Below are positions 7,641 to 16,640 of a stretch of 64,000 nucleotides of DNA, in pieces (the first letter of the stretch is position 1; every line of letters begins with the position of its first letter). The stretch spans positions 1 to 64,000 of the forward strand of contig NZ_SWKN01000012.1 in the NCBI RefSeq assembly GCF_005871185.1. The letters are read 5' to 3'. The DNA comes from Limnobacter alexandrii. Its GTDB lineage: Bacteria; Pseudomonadota; Gammaproteobacteria; Burkholderiales; Burkholderiaceae_B. The position numbers and the translations under genes were made by a program. The notes beneath the pieces were generated by a model. It was given only the letters and a program-made list of their open reading frames with translations, made no database searches and was not told the origin of the DNA.

Positions 7641-8414
7641 ATGAGCCCAGATAATCTGAAAAGCGGTGACAACGACGATTTGGAAGCGTTGTTTGATGAA
7701 ATCGCAGAACAACGTGTTTGGGATGATGCGCCCGCAGCTGCGCCCCAGGCCGCCACAGACGCTGACACTGAAGCCCAGCAAGCGGTGAGCTCTGTCGCCA
7801 CCGAAGAAGAGCCGCACGATGTATTCCGCCGTGTGGGTTCTCTGACCCGCAAGTTGCACGATGCACTGCGCGAACTGGGCTACGACAAAAGCGTTGAGCA
7901 TGCGGTGAACGCATTGCCCGATGCACGTGCCCGTTTGAATTACATTGCTGACCTGACAGGCAAGGCCGCCGAAAAAGTGCTGGCTGCGGTGGAGGCTTCG
8001 CAAAAGCTGAATGACGATGTGTCTGCCCGCGCAGCCGAGCTCGACAAACAATGGGATCGTCTCTACAACAACGAGATGAGCCTGGAAGAGTTTAAATCGC
8101 ATGCCCGTGAGAATCGCGAATTTGTCAAAGAGATCAGCCAGTGCAGTGGTCAACTGGGTGGTCACCTCACCGACATCATGATGGCGCAAGACTTCCATGA
8201 CCTGACAGGCCAGGTGGTCAATCGCATCGGCAATATGGCGCAGGGTCTTGAAGAACAACTGGTTCAGTTGTTGCTCGACACCACGCCACCTGACCAGCGC
8301 AAGCAGGTTGAAGAAACATTCCTCAATGGTCCGGCCATCAATGCAGCAGGCCGTACCGATGTGTGCAGCAATCAAAGCCAGGTCGATGACCTGCTGGAAA
8401 GCCTCGGCTTCTAA
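7641..8414 (+). CDS. cheZ: CheY phosphatase CheZ
   Basis: CheZ removes phosphate from CheY-P and ends the tumble signal. The 257-residue protein has an acidic, Ala-rich N-terminus, the long helical hairpin, and the catalytic segment AQDFHDLTGQVV. Asp187 and Gln191 in that segment correspond to the active Asp143 and Gln147 of Escherichia coli CheZ. The C-terminus ends QVDDLLESLGF, which is the CheY-binding tail. It is longer than the E. coli protein (214 residues) mainly because of the N-terminal linker. Confidence 0.96.
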   Translation: MSPDNLKSGDNDDLEALFDEIAEQRVWDDAPAAAPQAATDADTEAQQAVSSVATEEEPHDVFRRVGSLTRKLHDALRELGYDKSVEHAVNALPDARARLNYIADLTGKAAEKVLAAVEASQKLNDDVSARAAELDKQWDRLYNNEMSLEEFKSHARENREFVKEISQCSGQLGGHLTDIMMAQDFHDLTGQVVNRIGNMAQGLEEQLVQLLLDTTPPDQRKQVEETFLNGPAINAAGRTDVCSNQSQVDDLLESLGF

Positions 8415-8450
8415 CAACACCAACAGCCGGGCTGACGTGGGAGAAAATAA

Positions 8451-10289
8451 ATGAGCGCATTCAGTGATGTCGAACTGCTACAAGACTTCTTGACCGAGGC
8501 AGGCGACTTGTTGGAAGACGTGGACAGCAAACTGGTCGAGCTTGAACAAAGCCCGGAAGACGCCGATTTGTTGGCCACCGTATTCCGCGGTTTCCACACC
8601 ATCAAGGGCGGCGCAGGCTTTCTGGAAGCCACGCACCTGGTTGAGTTGTGCCACAAAACAGAAAACCTGTTTGATCTGCTGCGTTCCAAAAAACTGGTGC
8701 TGGATGCTGAAATGATGGACTCCATCATGGCCGCCACCGGTGAAGTGCATCGCATGTTCGGTGAAATGCGCAATGGTCATCAGCCAGGTGCAGCACCTCA
8801 AGAATTGCTGGATGCCCTGGATGCCGCAATCGAAGGACGCACAGTGGCAGCGGCCGTTGCGCCTGTTGTGGAAGTAGCTCCAGCAGCACCCACGCCAGCC
8901 CCGACCAACACACTCAATGACCTTGCGCAAATTTCAGAAGATGATCTGGATTGGGCGGGTTTGTACGAAGCCGTGGTGGGTGTACCGCCACGCGAACTTG
9001 AGCAGGCCGCGCTAAGCACAGGCATGGCCACGGAGGCAATTGCCAAACAGGCTGCGGCTGCGGTTCGCCCCAAGGCACCACCTCCCAAAGCCAAGGCCGC
9101 TCAGCCTGCTGCAGCAACAGCCAAAGAAAATACAATTCGTGTGGACACCGCGCGTTTTGATCAAATCCTGAATCTCAGTGGTGAAATTGGTTTGACCAAA
9201 AACCGTTTGAACTGCCTGTTTCAGGCTTTTGCATCCGGTGCCAGCAATGAAGAGTTGATCAAGTCGCTTGACACCGTGGTTGGGCAGCTCGACATGTTGG
9301 TCTCCGACCTGCAATCGGCCGTCATGAAGGCGCGCATGCAGCCCGTGGGTCGCGTGTTCCAGAAATACAGTCGCCTGGCTCGTGATGTGTCACGTCAGTT
9401 GGGCAAAGATGTTGAATTGGTGATTGAAGGTGCAGAAACCGAGGTGGACAAGTCCATTCTCGAAGAGTTGAACGACCCCTTGATTCACCTGGTACGCAAT
9501 GCAGTTGACCATGGCATTGAAACCATCACTGACCGCACAGCCTGTGGCAAGAATCCCAAGGGTATTGTGAATTTGTCTGCACGCCAGACCGGCGATCACA
9601 TTGTGATCGAGATTCAGGATGACGGCCGTGGCATGCGCCCGGAAATTATTCGCGAGAAAGCAGTTGAAAAAGGTTTGATTTCTGCTGAAGAAGCAGGGCA
9701 GTTGAGCGTGCAGGAAAGCCTGCAACTGATTTTCCTGCCGGGTTTCTCAACCAAAGACCAAATTTCAGACATTTCAGGCCGTGGTGTTGGCATGGATGTG
9801 GTGAAAACCAATATCCAACGCCTCAATGGTCGAATTGAAATTCAATCCGAACCCGGTCAAGGTTCTACCATCACCATTTTGCTGCCATTGACCTTGGCAA
9901 TTTTGCCAGTGTTGATGTTGAAGCTTGAAGAACAAATTTATTCCCTGCCTTTGTCCTGTGTTCGGGAAATCATTCCGATCGAAGAAGACAAGGTGCAATA
10001 CGTGGGTGGAAAGCCCACCATGGTGGTTCGCGGTGAGGTCATTCCTTTGCTCGATCTGGCCACCTTGATTGGTCGTGAAAGTGCGCCGAATCCGAAAGTG
10101 GGTGTACTCACCATCAGCGGCAACAAGGCTTGTATTCTGGCGGTTGATTCACTGGTGGGTCAGGACGAAGTCATGATCAAACCACTGGATGGTGTCAAGC
10201 CCAAAGGCGTAGCCGGGGCCACATTGTCCGGTGAGGGCTTGCTGGTTCTGGTGCTCGAACTTCGAGAGTTGATCGAGGGCAAGTTGTAA
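8451..10289 (+). CDS. cheA: Chemotaxis histidine kinase CheA
   Basis: CheA phosphorylates CheY and CheB in response to receptors. The 612-residue protein has an N-terminal Hpt domain with the phospho-His at residue 49 (FRGFHTIKGGAGF) and an Ala/Pro-rich linker at about 130-160. A second linker near 205-225 is followed by the dimerisation domain (from ENTIRVDTARFD). The ATPase domain shows HLVRNAVDHGIE and DDGRGM, and the C-terminal part is a CheW-like P5 domain. A typical CheY-binding P2 domain is not obvious; the segment around 160-205 may be a reduced one. It ends the tightly spaced motA-cheA run. Confidence 0.96.
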   Translation: MSAFSDVELLQDFLTEAGDLLEDVDSKLVELEQSPEDADLLATVFRGFHTIKGGAGFLEATHLVELCHKTENLFDLLRSKKLVLDAEMMDSIMAATGEVHRMFGEMRNGHQPGAAPQELLDALDAAIEGRTVAAAVAPVVEVAPAAPTPAPTNTLNDLAQISEDDLDWAGLYEAVVGVPPRELEQAALSTGMATEAIAKQAAAAVRPKAPPPKAKAAQPAAATAKENTIRVDTARFDQILNLSGEIGLTKNRLNCLFQAFASGASNEELIKSLDTVVGQLDMLVSDLQSAVMKARMQPVGRVFQKYSRLARDVSRQLGKDVELVIEGAETEVDKSILEELNDPLIHLVRNAVDHGIETITDRTACGKNPKGIVNLSARQTGDHIVIEIQDDGRGMRPEIIREKAVEKGLISAEEAGQLSVQESLQLIFLPGFSTKDQISDISGRGVGMDVVKTNIQRLNGRIEIQSEPGQGSTITILLPLTLAILPVLMLKLEEQIYSLPLSCVREIIPIEEDKVQYVGGKPTMVVRGEVIPLLDLATLIGRESAPNPKVGVLTISGNKACILAVDSLVGQDEVMIKPLDGVKPKGVAGATLSGEGLLVLVLELRELIEGKL

Positions 10290-10430
10290 CTTGAACTGGC
10301 GTGTTTTTCCATGTTTCCTAACCCAAATGGTTGACTCGTCTTGCTTCGATAATTGAAACATCGGCACAAGATGCCAATGACATTCACACACACACCCGAT
10401 ACACCAAGTTGGGGGCAAGGAGTTGACCTT

Positions 10431-12176
10431 ATGAATTCACTGTATCGCTCGATTGAGAAAACCTTTTTCTACACGCTCAGTCGAAAACTGTTCGGTAACG
10501 TCGCCGGTATTGCAAGCATCGTTTTAATCGCTTATCTGGTCCTCTACAGTTGGGCCATGAACAAACTGGCCCCCGAGCAAATCAGTGACTTCCGCCTCAT
10601 CATTACGATTTCCCTGGGTTTTACCTTGTTGGCCTGTGCAGGTGCTTTTGTGTACCTGCGTCACCTGATTGTGCGTCCCGTGCATTTGCTCAGTGAACGC
10701 ATGGACCAGCTTGCCAACGGCGAAGGCGACTTGTCGGTTGATTTGCCCACTGTCACAGAGGACGAGTTGCGCGGCCTGGCCGAGAACTACAATGCCTTTA
10801 TGGTGCGTTTGCGCGATCTCATTCACGAAATTCGTCGAATGACGGCACAAGTGTCCATGGAATCGGTGCGCGTGTCTGGCAGTTTGAAAGACGCCAGCCG
10901 CACTGCCGACAAACAGGGCAACATCACTTCTGAAATTTTTCAAGCGGCCGACATGGCATCCAGTGCGATGGAGAATGTTGCCAACAGCGCGAATTATTTG
11001 TCGCGGGCCACCGGTGAGCACCTGGAAACAGTCAACTCCTCGTACCGCGAGCTGCTGGCCGTGGCCGATGAAATGAACTCGGCCTCTGGCAGTTTGAACA
11101 GCTTTGGACACACTGTGGAAAAACTCGCAGAAACCGGCAAAGGCATTGAGAGCATTGTCAAACTGATCAATGACATTTCGGATCAAACCAATTTGCTGGC
11201 CTTGAATGCTGCCATTGAAGCCGCACGAGCCGGTGAACAGGGTCGTGGTTTTGCGGTGGTCGCCGATGAAGTTCGTGGTTTGGCTGAGCGTGTGAAATCT
11301 GCCACCGGTGAAATTCGCGGCAATATTTCATCCATGCTTAGCCTGGTCGGAGAAACACAGCAAGAAACCCGTGAAATCAACCAGAGCATTTTGAAAGGCC
11401 AGGAAACAGTCAGCACATCGTCTGCGAAGTTTTCAGGCATGGTTCACAGTTTTGAAGAAATGAGCACGCAGATCAACGATGTGACCCAGCAAGTGCAATC
11501 GGTCAAGCAGATTAATCTGGAAGTTTCAGGCAAGGCCTCCGAGATTCGTGAAACAGCCCAGTCGGTGATCAACCAAACCAGCGAATCTGAAAAATCCAGC
11601 TCGGAACTGGCTGCAGCCACCGATCGAATCAAAGAACTGGTCGCCCGTTTCAAGATCGGCAAAGGCGCTTACGAACAAATTATCGAGCAGGCCATTCTGG
11701 CCCGTGAGCAGTGTAAAAATATTCTGGTTCAAGCCCTGGACAATGGGCATGATATTTTCGATGAAGCCTACAAGCCAGTGCCCAACTCCAATCCGCAAAA
11801 ATACAGCACTTGCTACGACAAGGCAGTGGAGCGCCAGTTGCAGGGCGCTTACGACCAGCTGGTGGCCAATGTGCCCGGCTCGGTTTTCTCCTTGTGCGTG
11901 GATAGAAAAGGTTATGCACCTACCCACAACAGCAAGTATTCACGCCCCCTGACAGGTGACCTTAAAAAAGATTTGGTGGAAAGCCGGGACAAACGCATGT
12001 TCAGCGACCCAGTGGGTTTGCGTGCTGCACAAAACCTGTCGCCCTGGTTGTTGCAAACCTATCGGCGTGACACTGGTGAAGTCTTGAATGATTTGTCCTT
12101 GCCCATTGAAATCAACGGACGCCATTGGGGCGGACTGCGCCTGGGCTTCAGCCCCGAGCTGTTGATCAAAGATTAA
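10431..12176 (+). CDS. Chemoreceptor (MCP) with C-terminal Cache-like domain
   Basis: A membrane chemoreceptor of 581 residues. Two membrane helices (about 23-43 and 57-77) are separated by only about 14 residues, so there is almost no periplasmic sensor. A HAMP domain follows, then the signalling domain with the hairpin tip around [20 protein letters not shown]. About 170 residues come after the signalling region, including [19 protein letters not shown] and a GRHWGG motif. That pattern is known as a cytoplasmic Cache/PAS-like sensor at the C-terminus of some proteobacterial receptors. It therefore probably senses an internal signal. The start at 10431 has AGGAG 8 bases upstream. Only 141 bp separate it from cheA. 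Confidence 0.9.
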   Translation: MNSLYRSIEKTFFYTLSRKLFGNVAGIASIVLIAYLVLYSWAMNKLAPEQISDFRLIITISLGFTLLACAGAFVYLRHLIVRPVHLLSERMDQLANGEGDLSVDLPTVTEDELRGLAENYNAFMVRLRDLIHEIRRMTAQVSMESVRVSGSLKDASRTADKQGNITSEIFQAADMASSAMENVANSANYLSRATGEHLETVNSSYRELLAVADEMNSASGSLNSFGHTVEKLAETGKGIESIVKLINDISDQTNLLALNAAIEAARAGEQGRGFAVVADEVRGLAERVKSATGEIRGNISSMLSLVGETQQETREINQSILKGQETVSTSSAKFSGMVHSFEEMSTQINDVTQQVQSVKQINLEVSGKASEIRETAQSVINQTSESEKSSSELAAATDRIKELVARFKIGKGAYEQIIEQAILAREQCKNILVQALDNGHDIFDEAYKPVPNSNPQKYSTCYDKAVERQLQGAYDQLVANVPGSVFSLCVDRKGYAPTHNSKYSRPLTGDLKKDLVESRDKRMFSDPVGLRAAQNLSPWLLQTYRRDTGEVLNDLSLPIEINGRHWGGLRLGFSPELLIKD

Positions 12177-12213
12177 AACCCGGTATTAAAAAACGGATAG
12201 GGGTCCGTTTCTC

Positions 12214-12239
12214 ACCGCGCTCAGGCGCGGTTTTTTTTT
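12214..12239 (+). terminator. Terminator of the motA-che-mcp operon
   Basis: ACCGCGC (12214-12220) pairs with GCGCGGT (12225-12231) around TCAG, followed by a run of eight further T. The right half encodes the last codons and the stop of the convergent Hpt gene. Confidence 0.92.
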
Positions 12240-12673
12240 GCCCAATCGCTGAGCGGTGTTTCGCAGGTGTTCAATATCTCAATCAACCTCGCAGTGCTGT
12301 TCTCGAAGTGCGAAATGCTTTTGACACCCGACTGCCGACAGGTCACTTCAAGTTCTTCTGCCAAGGCTCTACATGCCTCAAAACCGATTGCAGCACTTGC
12401 ACCTTTCACATTGTGGGCCGCATCACCCAGCGCGTTGAGATCTTGTCTGTCACAGGCCGCTTGGAGGTTTCCTGTGTAGTTCGGACATTCCTTGATGAAT
12501 ACCTTGATCAGCATGGCCAACAAGTCAGTGTCATTGTCGATGCGCTCCAGCGCCTCGGTGGGGTCGTAATGCATGTGTTTGGTGGTGAATCCGGAAGAAT
12601 CCCATGTTACCTGCTCAAATCGGGGTTTTGATTTGAGTACATCCTTTTCATAATAAGAACATTCCAACACCAC
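12221..12673 (-). CDS. Small Hpt-domain phosphotransfer protein
   Basis: A product of up to 150 residues on the strand opposite its flagellar neighbours. It contains a histidine phosphotransfer domain with the motif DAAHNVKGASAAIG, in which the His would accept a phosphoryl group. No other domain is visible, so it is a free Hpt module for a multistep phosphorelay. Partners could be the receiver proteins and hybrid kinase elsewhere in the island (inference). The start is uncertain: a GTG at 12673 gives the full frame without a clear ribosome site, while an ATG at 12574 (MHYDPTEALERI) would leave 117 residues covering the whole domain. Its 3' end overlaps the chemoreceptor terminator. Confidence 0.7.
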   Translation of the reverse strand: MVLECSYYEKDVLKSKPRFEQVTWDSSGFTTKHMHYDPTEALERIDNDTDLLAMLIKVFIKECPNYTGNLQAACDRQDLNALGDAAHNVKGASAAIGFEACRALAEELEVTCRQSGVKSISHFENSTARLIEILNTCETPLSDWAKKNRA

Positions 12674-12683
12674 AGGTGCTGCT

Positions 12684-13814
12684 TTGGCAGAAGAAACCGA
12701 TCAGGAAAAAGACTTACCCGCGTCGGAACAGAAGATCCGTAAAGCGCGGGAAGAGGGCAACTTACCCCGATCCAGAGAACTGGGCGGGGGAGTTGTGCTG
12801 CTCGCTGGTGTCGGTTTGCTGTACACCATGGGCGGTGAGCTGGTCAGTCAAAGTGAAAAGTTGATGCGCCAGGGCTTGATGCTGGATCGAGCCCAAGCCT
12901 TTGACACCAAGCACATGGGTTTGAAATGGGTGTCCATGTTGCAGGAAAGCCTGTTCATTCTCGTGCCCCTTTTTCTCGTGGTGGTGGTGGCTGCGATTGC
13001 ATCCAATGTTGCGGTGGGCGGCTTTAACTGGTCGACCAAACCGCTTGAACCCAAGATTTCAAAGCTGAACCCGATCAAGGGGCTCAAGAATATATTCTCG
13101 GTGAATGGCTTGGCTGAGTTGGTCAAAGCCATTTTGAAAACAGTGGTGTTGGGCGGCGTGGGTTACCTGTTGTTGATGCAAGACCTTGGTGAATTTACCC
13201 AACTGTCCGCCATGCCGCTTGAACATGGCATGGCCGAGACTGCGCGAATCACCATCAAGGACGCACTCATTCTTGCAATTGCATTCCTGTTGATTGTTTC
13301 AATCGATGTGCCTTACCAGTTGTGGCGTTACTACAAAGGGTTGCGCATGAACATGGAAGAACTCAAGCGCGAATCGAAGGAATCGGAAGGTGACCCCCAC
13401 CTGAAAGGCAAGATCAAGAGCATGCAGCGAGAAGCAGCACGCCGACGCATGATGGCTTCCGTACCGAATGCCGATGTGATCGTGACCAACCCGACGCACT
13501 ACTCAGTGGCCTTGAAGTACGACAAAGACGGCAAAGGTGCACCGCGTGTGGTGGCCAAGGGCATCGGCCCGCTGGCCTTGAAAATTCGGGAAGTGGCCAA
13601 AGAAAACAAAGTACCTACGGTTGAAGCACCGCCACTGGCCCGTGCTTTGTATTCCAATGTGGAACTTGAGCAGGAAATTCCGGGCGCTTTGTACACGGCG
13701 GTGGCCAAGTTGCTGGCGTATGTTTATGCGCTTGCGGAAGGCAAAGGCCACATGGTGGAAGTGCCGGGCGAAGCGGATATTCCGAAGGGCATGGATCCTG
13801 GGCCGGCGGCTTGA
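12684..13814 (+). CDS. flhB: Flagellar export protein FlhB
   Basis: FlhB is an inner-membrane part of the flagellar type III export gate; self-cleavage switches export from hook to filament proteins. The 376-residue protein has four membrane segments in the first 215 residues and a cytoplasmic domain with the cleavage motif Asn269-Pro-Thr-His. The start is a TTG at 12684, giving MAEETDQEKDLPAS and AREEGNLPRSREL, which match known FlhB N-termini. No ATG fits. flhA is separated from it by about 700 bp containing a long intergenic repeat, an unusual gap between two genes that are often adjacent. Confidence 0.95.
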   Translation: MAEETDQEKDLPASEQKIRKAREEGNLPRSRELGGGVVLLAGVGLLYTMGGELVSQSEKLMRQGLMLDRAQAFDTKHMGLKWVSMLQESLFILVPLFLVVVVAAIASNVAVGGFNWSTKPLEPKISKLNPIKGLKNIFSVNGLAELVKAILKTVVLGGVGYLLLMQDLGEFTQLSAMPLEHGMAETARITIKDALILAIAFLLIVSIDVPYQLWRYYKGLRMNMEELKRESKESEGDPHLKGKIKSMQREAARRRMMASVPNADVIVTNPTHYSVALKYDKDGKGAPRVVAKGIGPLALKIREVAKENKVPTVEAPPLARALYSNVELEQEIPGALYTAVAKLLAYVYALAEGKGHMVEVPGEADIPKGMDPGPAA

Positions 13815-13845
13815 TCATCACCGCTGCGTGGGTTGCTTGCGCTGA

Positions 13846-14440
13846 ATGTCACTGGTGACTCTTGATCTGAACTTGAAGGGTCACCGCTGCGGTTTCCTGC
13901 TGGTTTCTTGCCAACTCGGCATGGGTTACTTGTGCCGCACTGAAAACCGCTTGATCCCTTTTTGACTTTATTCTTGCTCACCTCGCTCGGCAAAAGGGCG
14001 GGCCGAGTCTCGGTGTCGGCTTAACGCCGAACGCTGCGACTAAACTCAAACGGGGCGGTTTTCTTGAAGTGCGTCCCAAGCAATCCCACTGCCGAGTTGG
14101 CTTAAACCTCTCGTGCGCAGACATTTGCAAGTTCAGCTCTGCGTCACCGCAGGGTTCAACGCCCAATCGGCGGCGGTGTTTCGATCGCCTCGCCTTCAAG
14201 AAAACCTGCCCTTGCGTGCCGAGCAGGGCCGGTGTCGCCCGGCATGGGCGACAGAGAACGAGCCCGACCCGCTTTTTAGGAGGGTCGTTCTCAGGCATCG
14301 TGAGGCTCAGCAAGGGAGTTACAGGTTTTCAGGCGAGAGATCGGAACCCAAGCCGATCGGGCAGTTAACCGGCAGGCGAGAGATTGAAACCCAAGCCGAT
14401 TGGGCAGTTAACCGGCAGGCGAGAGATCGGAACCCAATCC
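13846..14440 (+). repeat. Modular intergenic repeat, copy 1 (modules swapped and inverted)
   Basis: Fills most of the 700 bp between flhB and flhA and holds no credible gene. A head (GGTGACTCTTGATCTGAAC to GGTCACCGCTGC) precedes hairpin module 1 (13942-14063). That module is bounded by perfect arms GAAAACCGC and GCGGTTTTC. A core follows, whose 14126-14199 part closely matches the other copies. Hairpin module 2 (14200-14330) is bounded by GAAAACCTG and CAGGTTTTC. Module 1 is the reverse complement of the second module of copies 2 and 3. Module 2 resembles, less closely, the reverse complement of their first module. A tandem-repeat tail ends the element. Confidence 0.85.
14331..14437 (+). repeat. 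43 bp tandem repeat tail of copy 1
   Basis: Two full units and one partial unit of 43 bp. Each contains CCCAAGCCGATYGGGCAGTT followed by AACCGGCAGGCGAGAGAT. The unit holds the palindrome CCGATCGG. The same tail is found at the end of the other two copies. Confidence 0.85.
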
Positions 14441-14485
14441 ACAATAAGGCGGTAAATCACCTTCAATTCCTCCGTTGAGAAAAGC

Positions 14486-14512
14486 TAAAGTTTTCCATAA
14501 TTGAACCGTTAA
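14486..14512 (+). promoter_or_regulatory. Sigma-28-like promoter next to the flhA start
   Basis: An exact TAAAGTTT, 11 bases, and ACCGTTAA fit the FliA consensus (8 of 8 and 6 of 8). The -10 element ends 7 bp before the flhA ATG. Transcription would therefore start at or next to the start codon and give an almost leaderless message. Confidence 0.6.
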
Positions 14513-14519
14513 CAACTTG

Positions 14520-16640
14520 ATGGGCGGAATTGTGGCCTCCACCGCATTCTCACTGGACTTCATAAAAGCAGGTCTGAGCGGCGACAAGGTAAAAACCTTG
14601 GGCGCGCCAATCTTCATCATCATGATCTTGGTCATGATGATTTTGCCTGTACCGCCTTTCGCGCTCGATTTGTTCTTCACATTCAACATCGCGCTCAGCC
14701 TCATGGTGTTGGTTGCAGCGCTGTACACCACCCGTCCCCTTGATTTCGCTGCCTTCCCCACCATTCTGTTGGTGACCACATTGCTACGCCTCAGCTTGAA
14801 CGTGGCCTCAACACGTGTGGTGCTCATGAATGGTCATGAAGGTCCTGATGCTGCCGGTAAGGTGATTGAAGCGTTCGGGCATTTTCTGGTCGGCGGCAAC
14901 CTTGCAGTCGGTATCGTGGTGTTCGTAATTTTGATGTTGATCAACTTCGTGGTGATCACCAAAGGTGCAGGCCGTATTGCGGAAGTGTCCGCCCGTTTCA
15001 CATTGGATGCCATGCCCGGCAAACAAATGGCGATTGATGCCGACTTGAATGCCGGTTTGATCGCTGAAGACGAAGCCCGCAAGCGCCGTGCTGAAGTCAG
15101 TCAGGAAGCCGAGTTTTTCGGTTCCATGGATGGTGCCAGCAAATTTGTGCGTGGCGACGCCATGGCCGGCATCATGATTTTGATCATCAACATCATTGGC
15201 GGTTTCGCCGTGGGTGTAATGCAACACGACATGACCTTCGCCGATGCGGGCAGCAATTATGTATTGCTCGCCATTGGCGACGGCCTGGTGGCGCAGGTTC
15301 CTGCCCTGGTCATTTCAATTGCAGCCGGTTTGGTCGTGGCCCGAGTGGGTCAAGGTCAGGACATTGGCACCCAATTGGCCAGTCAATTGCTCAAGTCCCC
15401 ACAGGCTGTGGGCATCACCGCTGGCATCATGGCCCTGCTGGGTATTATTCCCGGCATGCCCAGTTTTGCATTCTTGCTCTTGGCCGCCGGGTTTGCTTAC
15501 CTGTCTTATCACCTTGCCAAAAAGTCCACGGTTCAGAAGGTGACAGCCACCACCGACGACCAGGCAAAAATCAAAGCAGCGACCACTGAAGCACAAGAAG
15601 CCACCTGGGACGACCTGGTTCCAATCGACACCATTGCGCTGGAAGTGGGTTACCGCTTGATCGCGCTGGTCGACAACAAACAAGATGGCGATTTGCTCAA
15701 ACGCATCAAGGCCATTCGCAAAAAGTTTGCGCAGGAAATCGGCTTCTTGCCACCCGCAGTACATCTGCGTGACAACCTGGAACTGCGCCCATCGGTTTAC
15801 CGTATTTTGCTCAAAGGCGTGTGCATGGGCGAGGGCGAAGTGTTCCCGAACCAACACCTGGCGATCAACCCCGGCCGTGTCACCATGCAGTTGCCTGGTC
15901 CACAAACCACCGACCCCGCATTTGGTTTGCCTGCCGTATGGATTTCCGACGACCAAAAAGAAAAGGCCAACGCTGCTGGCTACACCGTGGTGGATGCCTC
16001 CACCGTGGTGGCCACGCACTTGTCGCATATTTTGCAAACCTCGGCTGCCCAGTTGTTGGGCCGCACTGAAACCCAGCAGTTGCTGGACCATTGTGCGAAA
16101 ACATCACCCAAGGTGGTGGAAGACCTCACCCCGAAATTACTGGATGTTGCAGTGATTCAAAAAGTGCTGCAAAACCTGCTGGACGAAAGCGTACACATTC
16201 GCGATTTGCGCACCATTTTTGAAACCTTGCTTGAAAACGGTGTTCGCACCAAGAATCCGCTTGAACTCACTGCTGCTGTGCGTGTTGCCTTGGGCCGCGC
16301 CATCGTGCAGGCCCTGGCTGGTACCAGCGAAGACCTCAATGTGCTGGTCATGGAGCCCAAGCTGGAACAGATGATTTCCCATGCACACACCGCAGCCGGT
16401 CAAGACCAGGTGGGCATCGATCCCAACCTGGCTGAAAACCTGGCTCGTCAAACCGCCGATGCAGCCGGTCGTCAAGAGCAACTGGGCCAAAGCCCTGTGT
16501 TGTTGGTGCCCGATGCCCTGCGTTTGTCCATGGCCCGTTTACTCAAGCGCGCAGCCCCGAATCTTCGGGTCTTGTCGCACAGTGAAATTCCTGAAAACCG
16601 TACTATCCGCGTTGCGCAAGTCGTAGGAGCGAAAGCATGA
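14520..16640 (+). CDS. flhA: Flagellar export gate protein FlhA
   Basis: FlhA forms the nonameric ring of the flagellar type III export gate and couples proton flow to export. The protein has about 706 residues. The N-terminal membrane part has eight helices with the strongly conserved blocks FAAFPTILLVTTLLRLSLN, GHFLVGGNLAVG and the FHIPEP-family loop (AGRIAEVSARFTLDAMPGK). The C-terminal cytoplasmic docking domain starts near residue 350. The ATG at 14520 is used here; a TTG lies just before it. It overlaps flhF by 4 bases. The leading gene of flhA-flhF-flhG-like-fliA, it follows a repeat element and a sigma-28-like promoter. Confidence 0.96.
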   Translation: MGGIVASTAFSLDFIKAGLSGDKVKTLGAPIFIIMILVMMILPVPPFALDLFFTFNIALSLMVLVAALYTTRPLDFAAFPTILLVTTLLRLSLNVASTRVVLMNGHEGPDAAGKVIEAFGHFLVGGNLAVGIVVFVILMLINFVVITKGAGRIAEVSARFTLDAMPGKQMAIDADLNAGLIAEDEARKRRAEVSQEAEFFGSMDGASKFVRGDAMAGIMILIINIIGGFAVGVMQHDMTFADAGSNYVLLAIGDGLVAQVPALVISIAAGLVVARVGQGQDIGTQLASQLLKSPQAVGITAGIMALLGIIPGMPSFAFLLLAAGFAYLSYHLAKKSTVQKVTATTDDQAKIKAATTEAQEATWDDLVPIDTIALEVGYRLIALVDNKQDGDLLKRIKAIRKKFAQEIGFLPPAVHLRDNLELRPSVYRILLKGVCMGEGEVFPNQHLAINPGRVTMQLPGPQTTDPAFGLPAVWISDDQKEKANAAGYTVVDASTVVATHLSHILQTSAAQLLGRTETQQLLDHCAKTSPKVVEDLTPKLLDVAVIQKVLQNLLDESVHIRDLRTIFETLLENGVRTKNPLELTAAVRVALGRAIVQALAGTSEDLNVLVMEPKLEQMISHAHTAAGQDQVGIDPNLAENLARQTADAAGRQEQLGQSPVLLVPDALRLSMARLLKRAAPNLRVLSHSEIPENRTIRVAQVVGAKA

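Noticed and set aside
14069-14478. Open frames inside the modular repeats
   Set aside because: Frames differ between the three copies, have no ribosome sites and break in the other copies. The element is non-coding.
15315-16091. Long antisense frame across flhA
   Set aside because: It mirrors the codon pattern of flhA and has no independent support. The same holds for antisense frames over flgK, hk and cheB.
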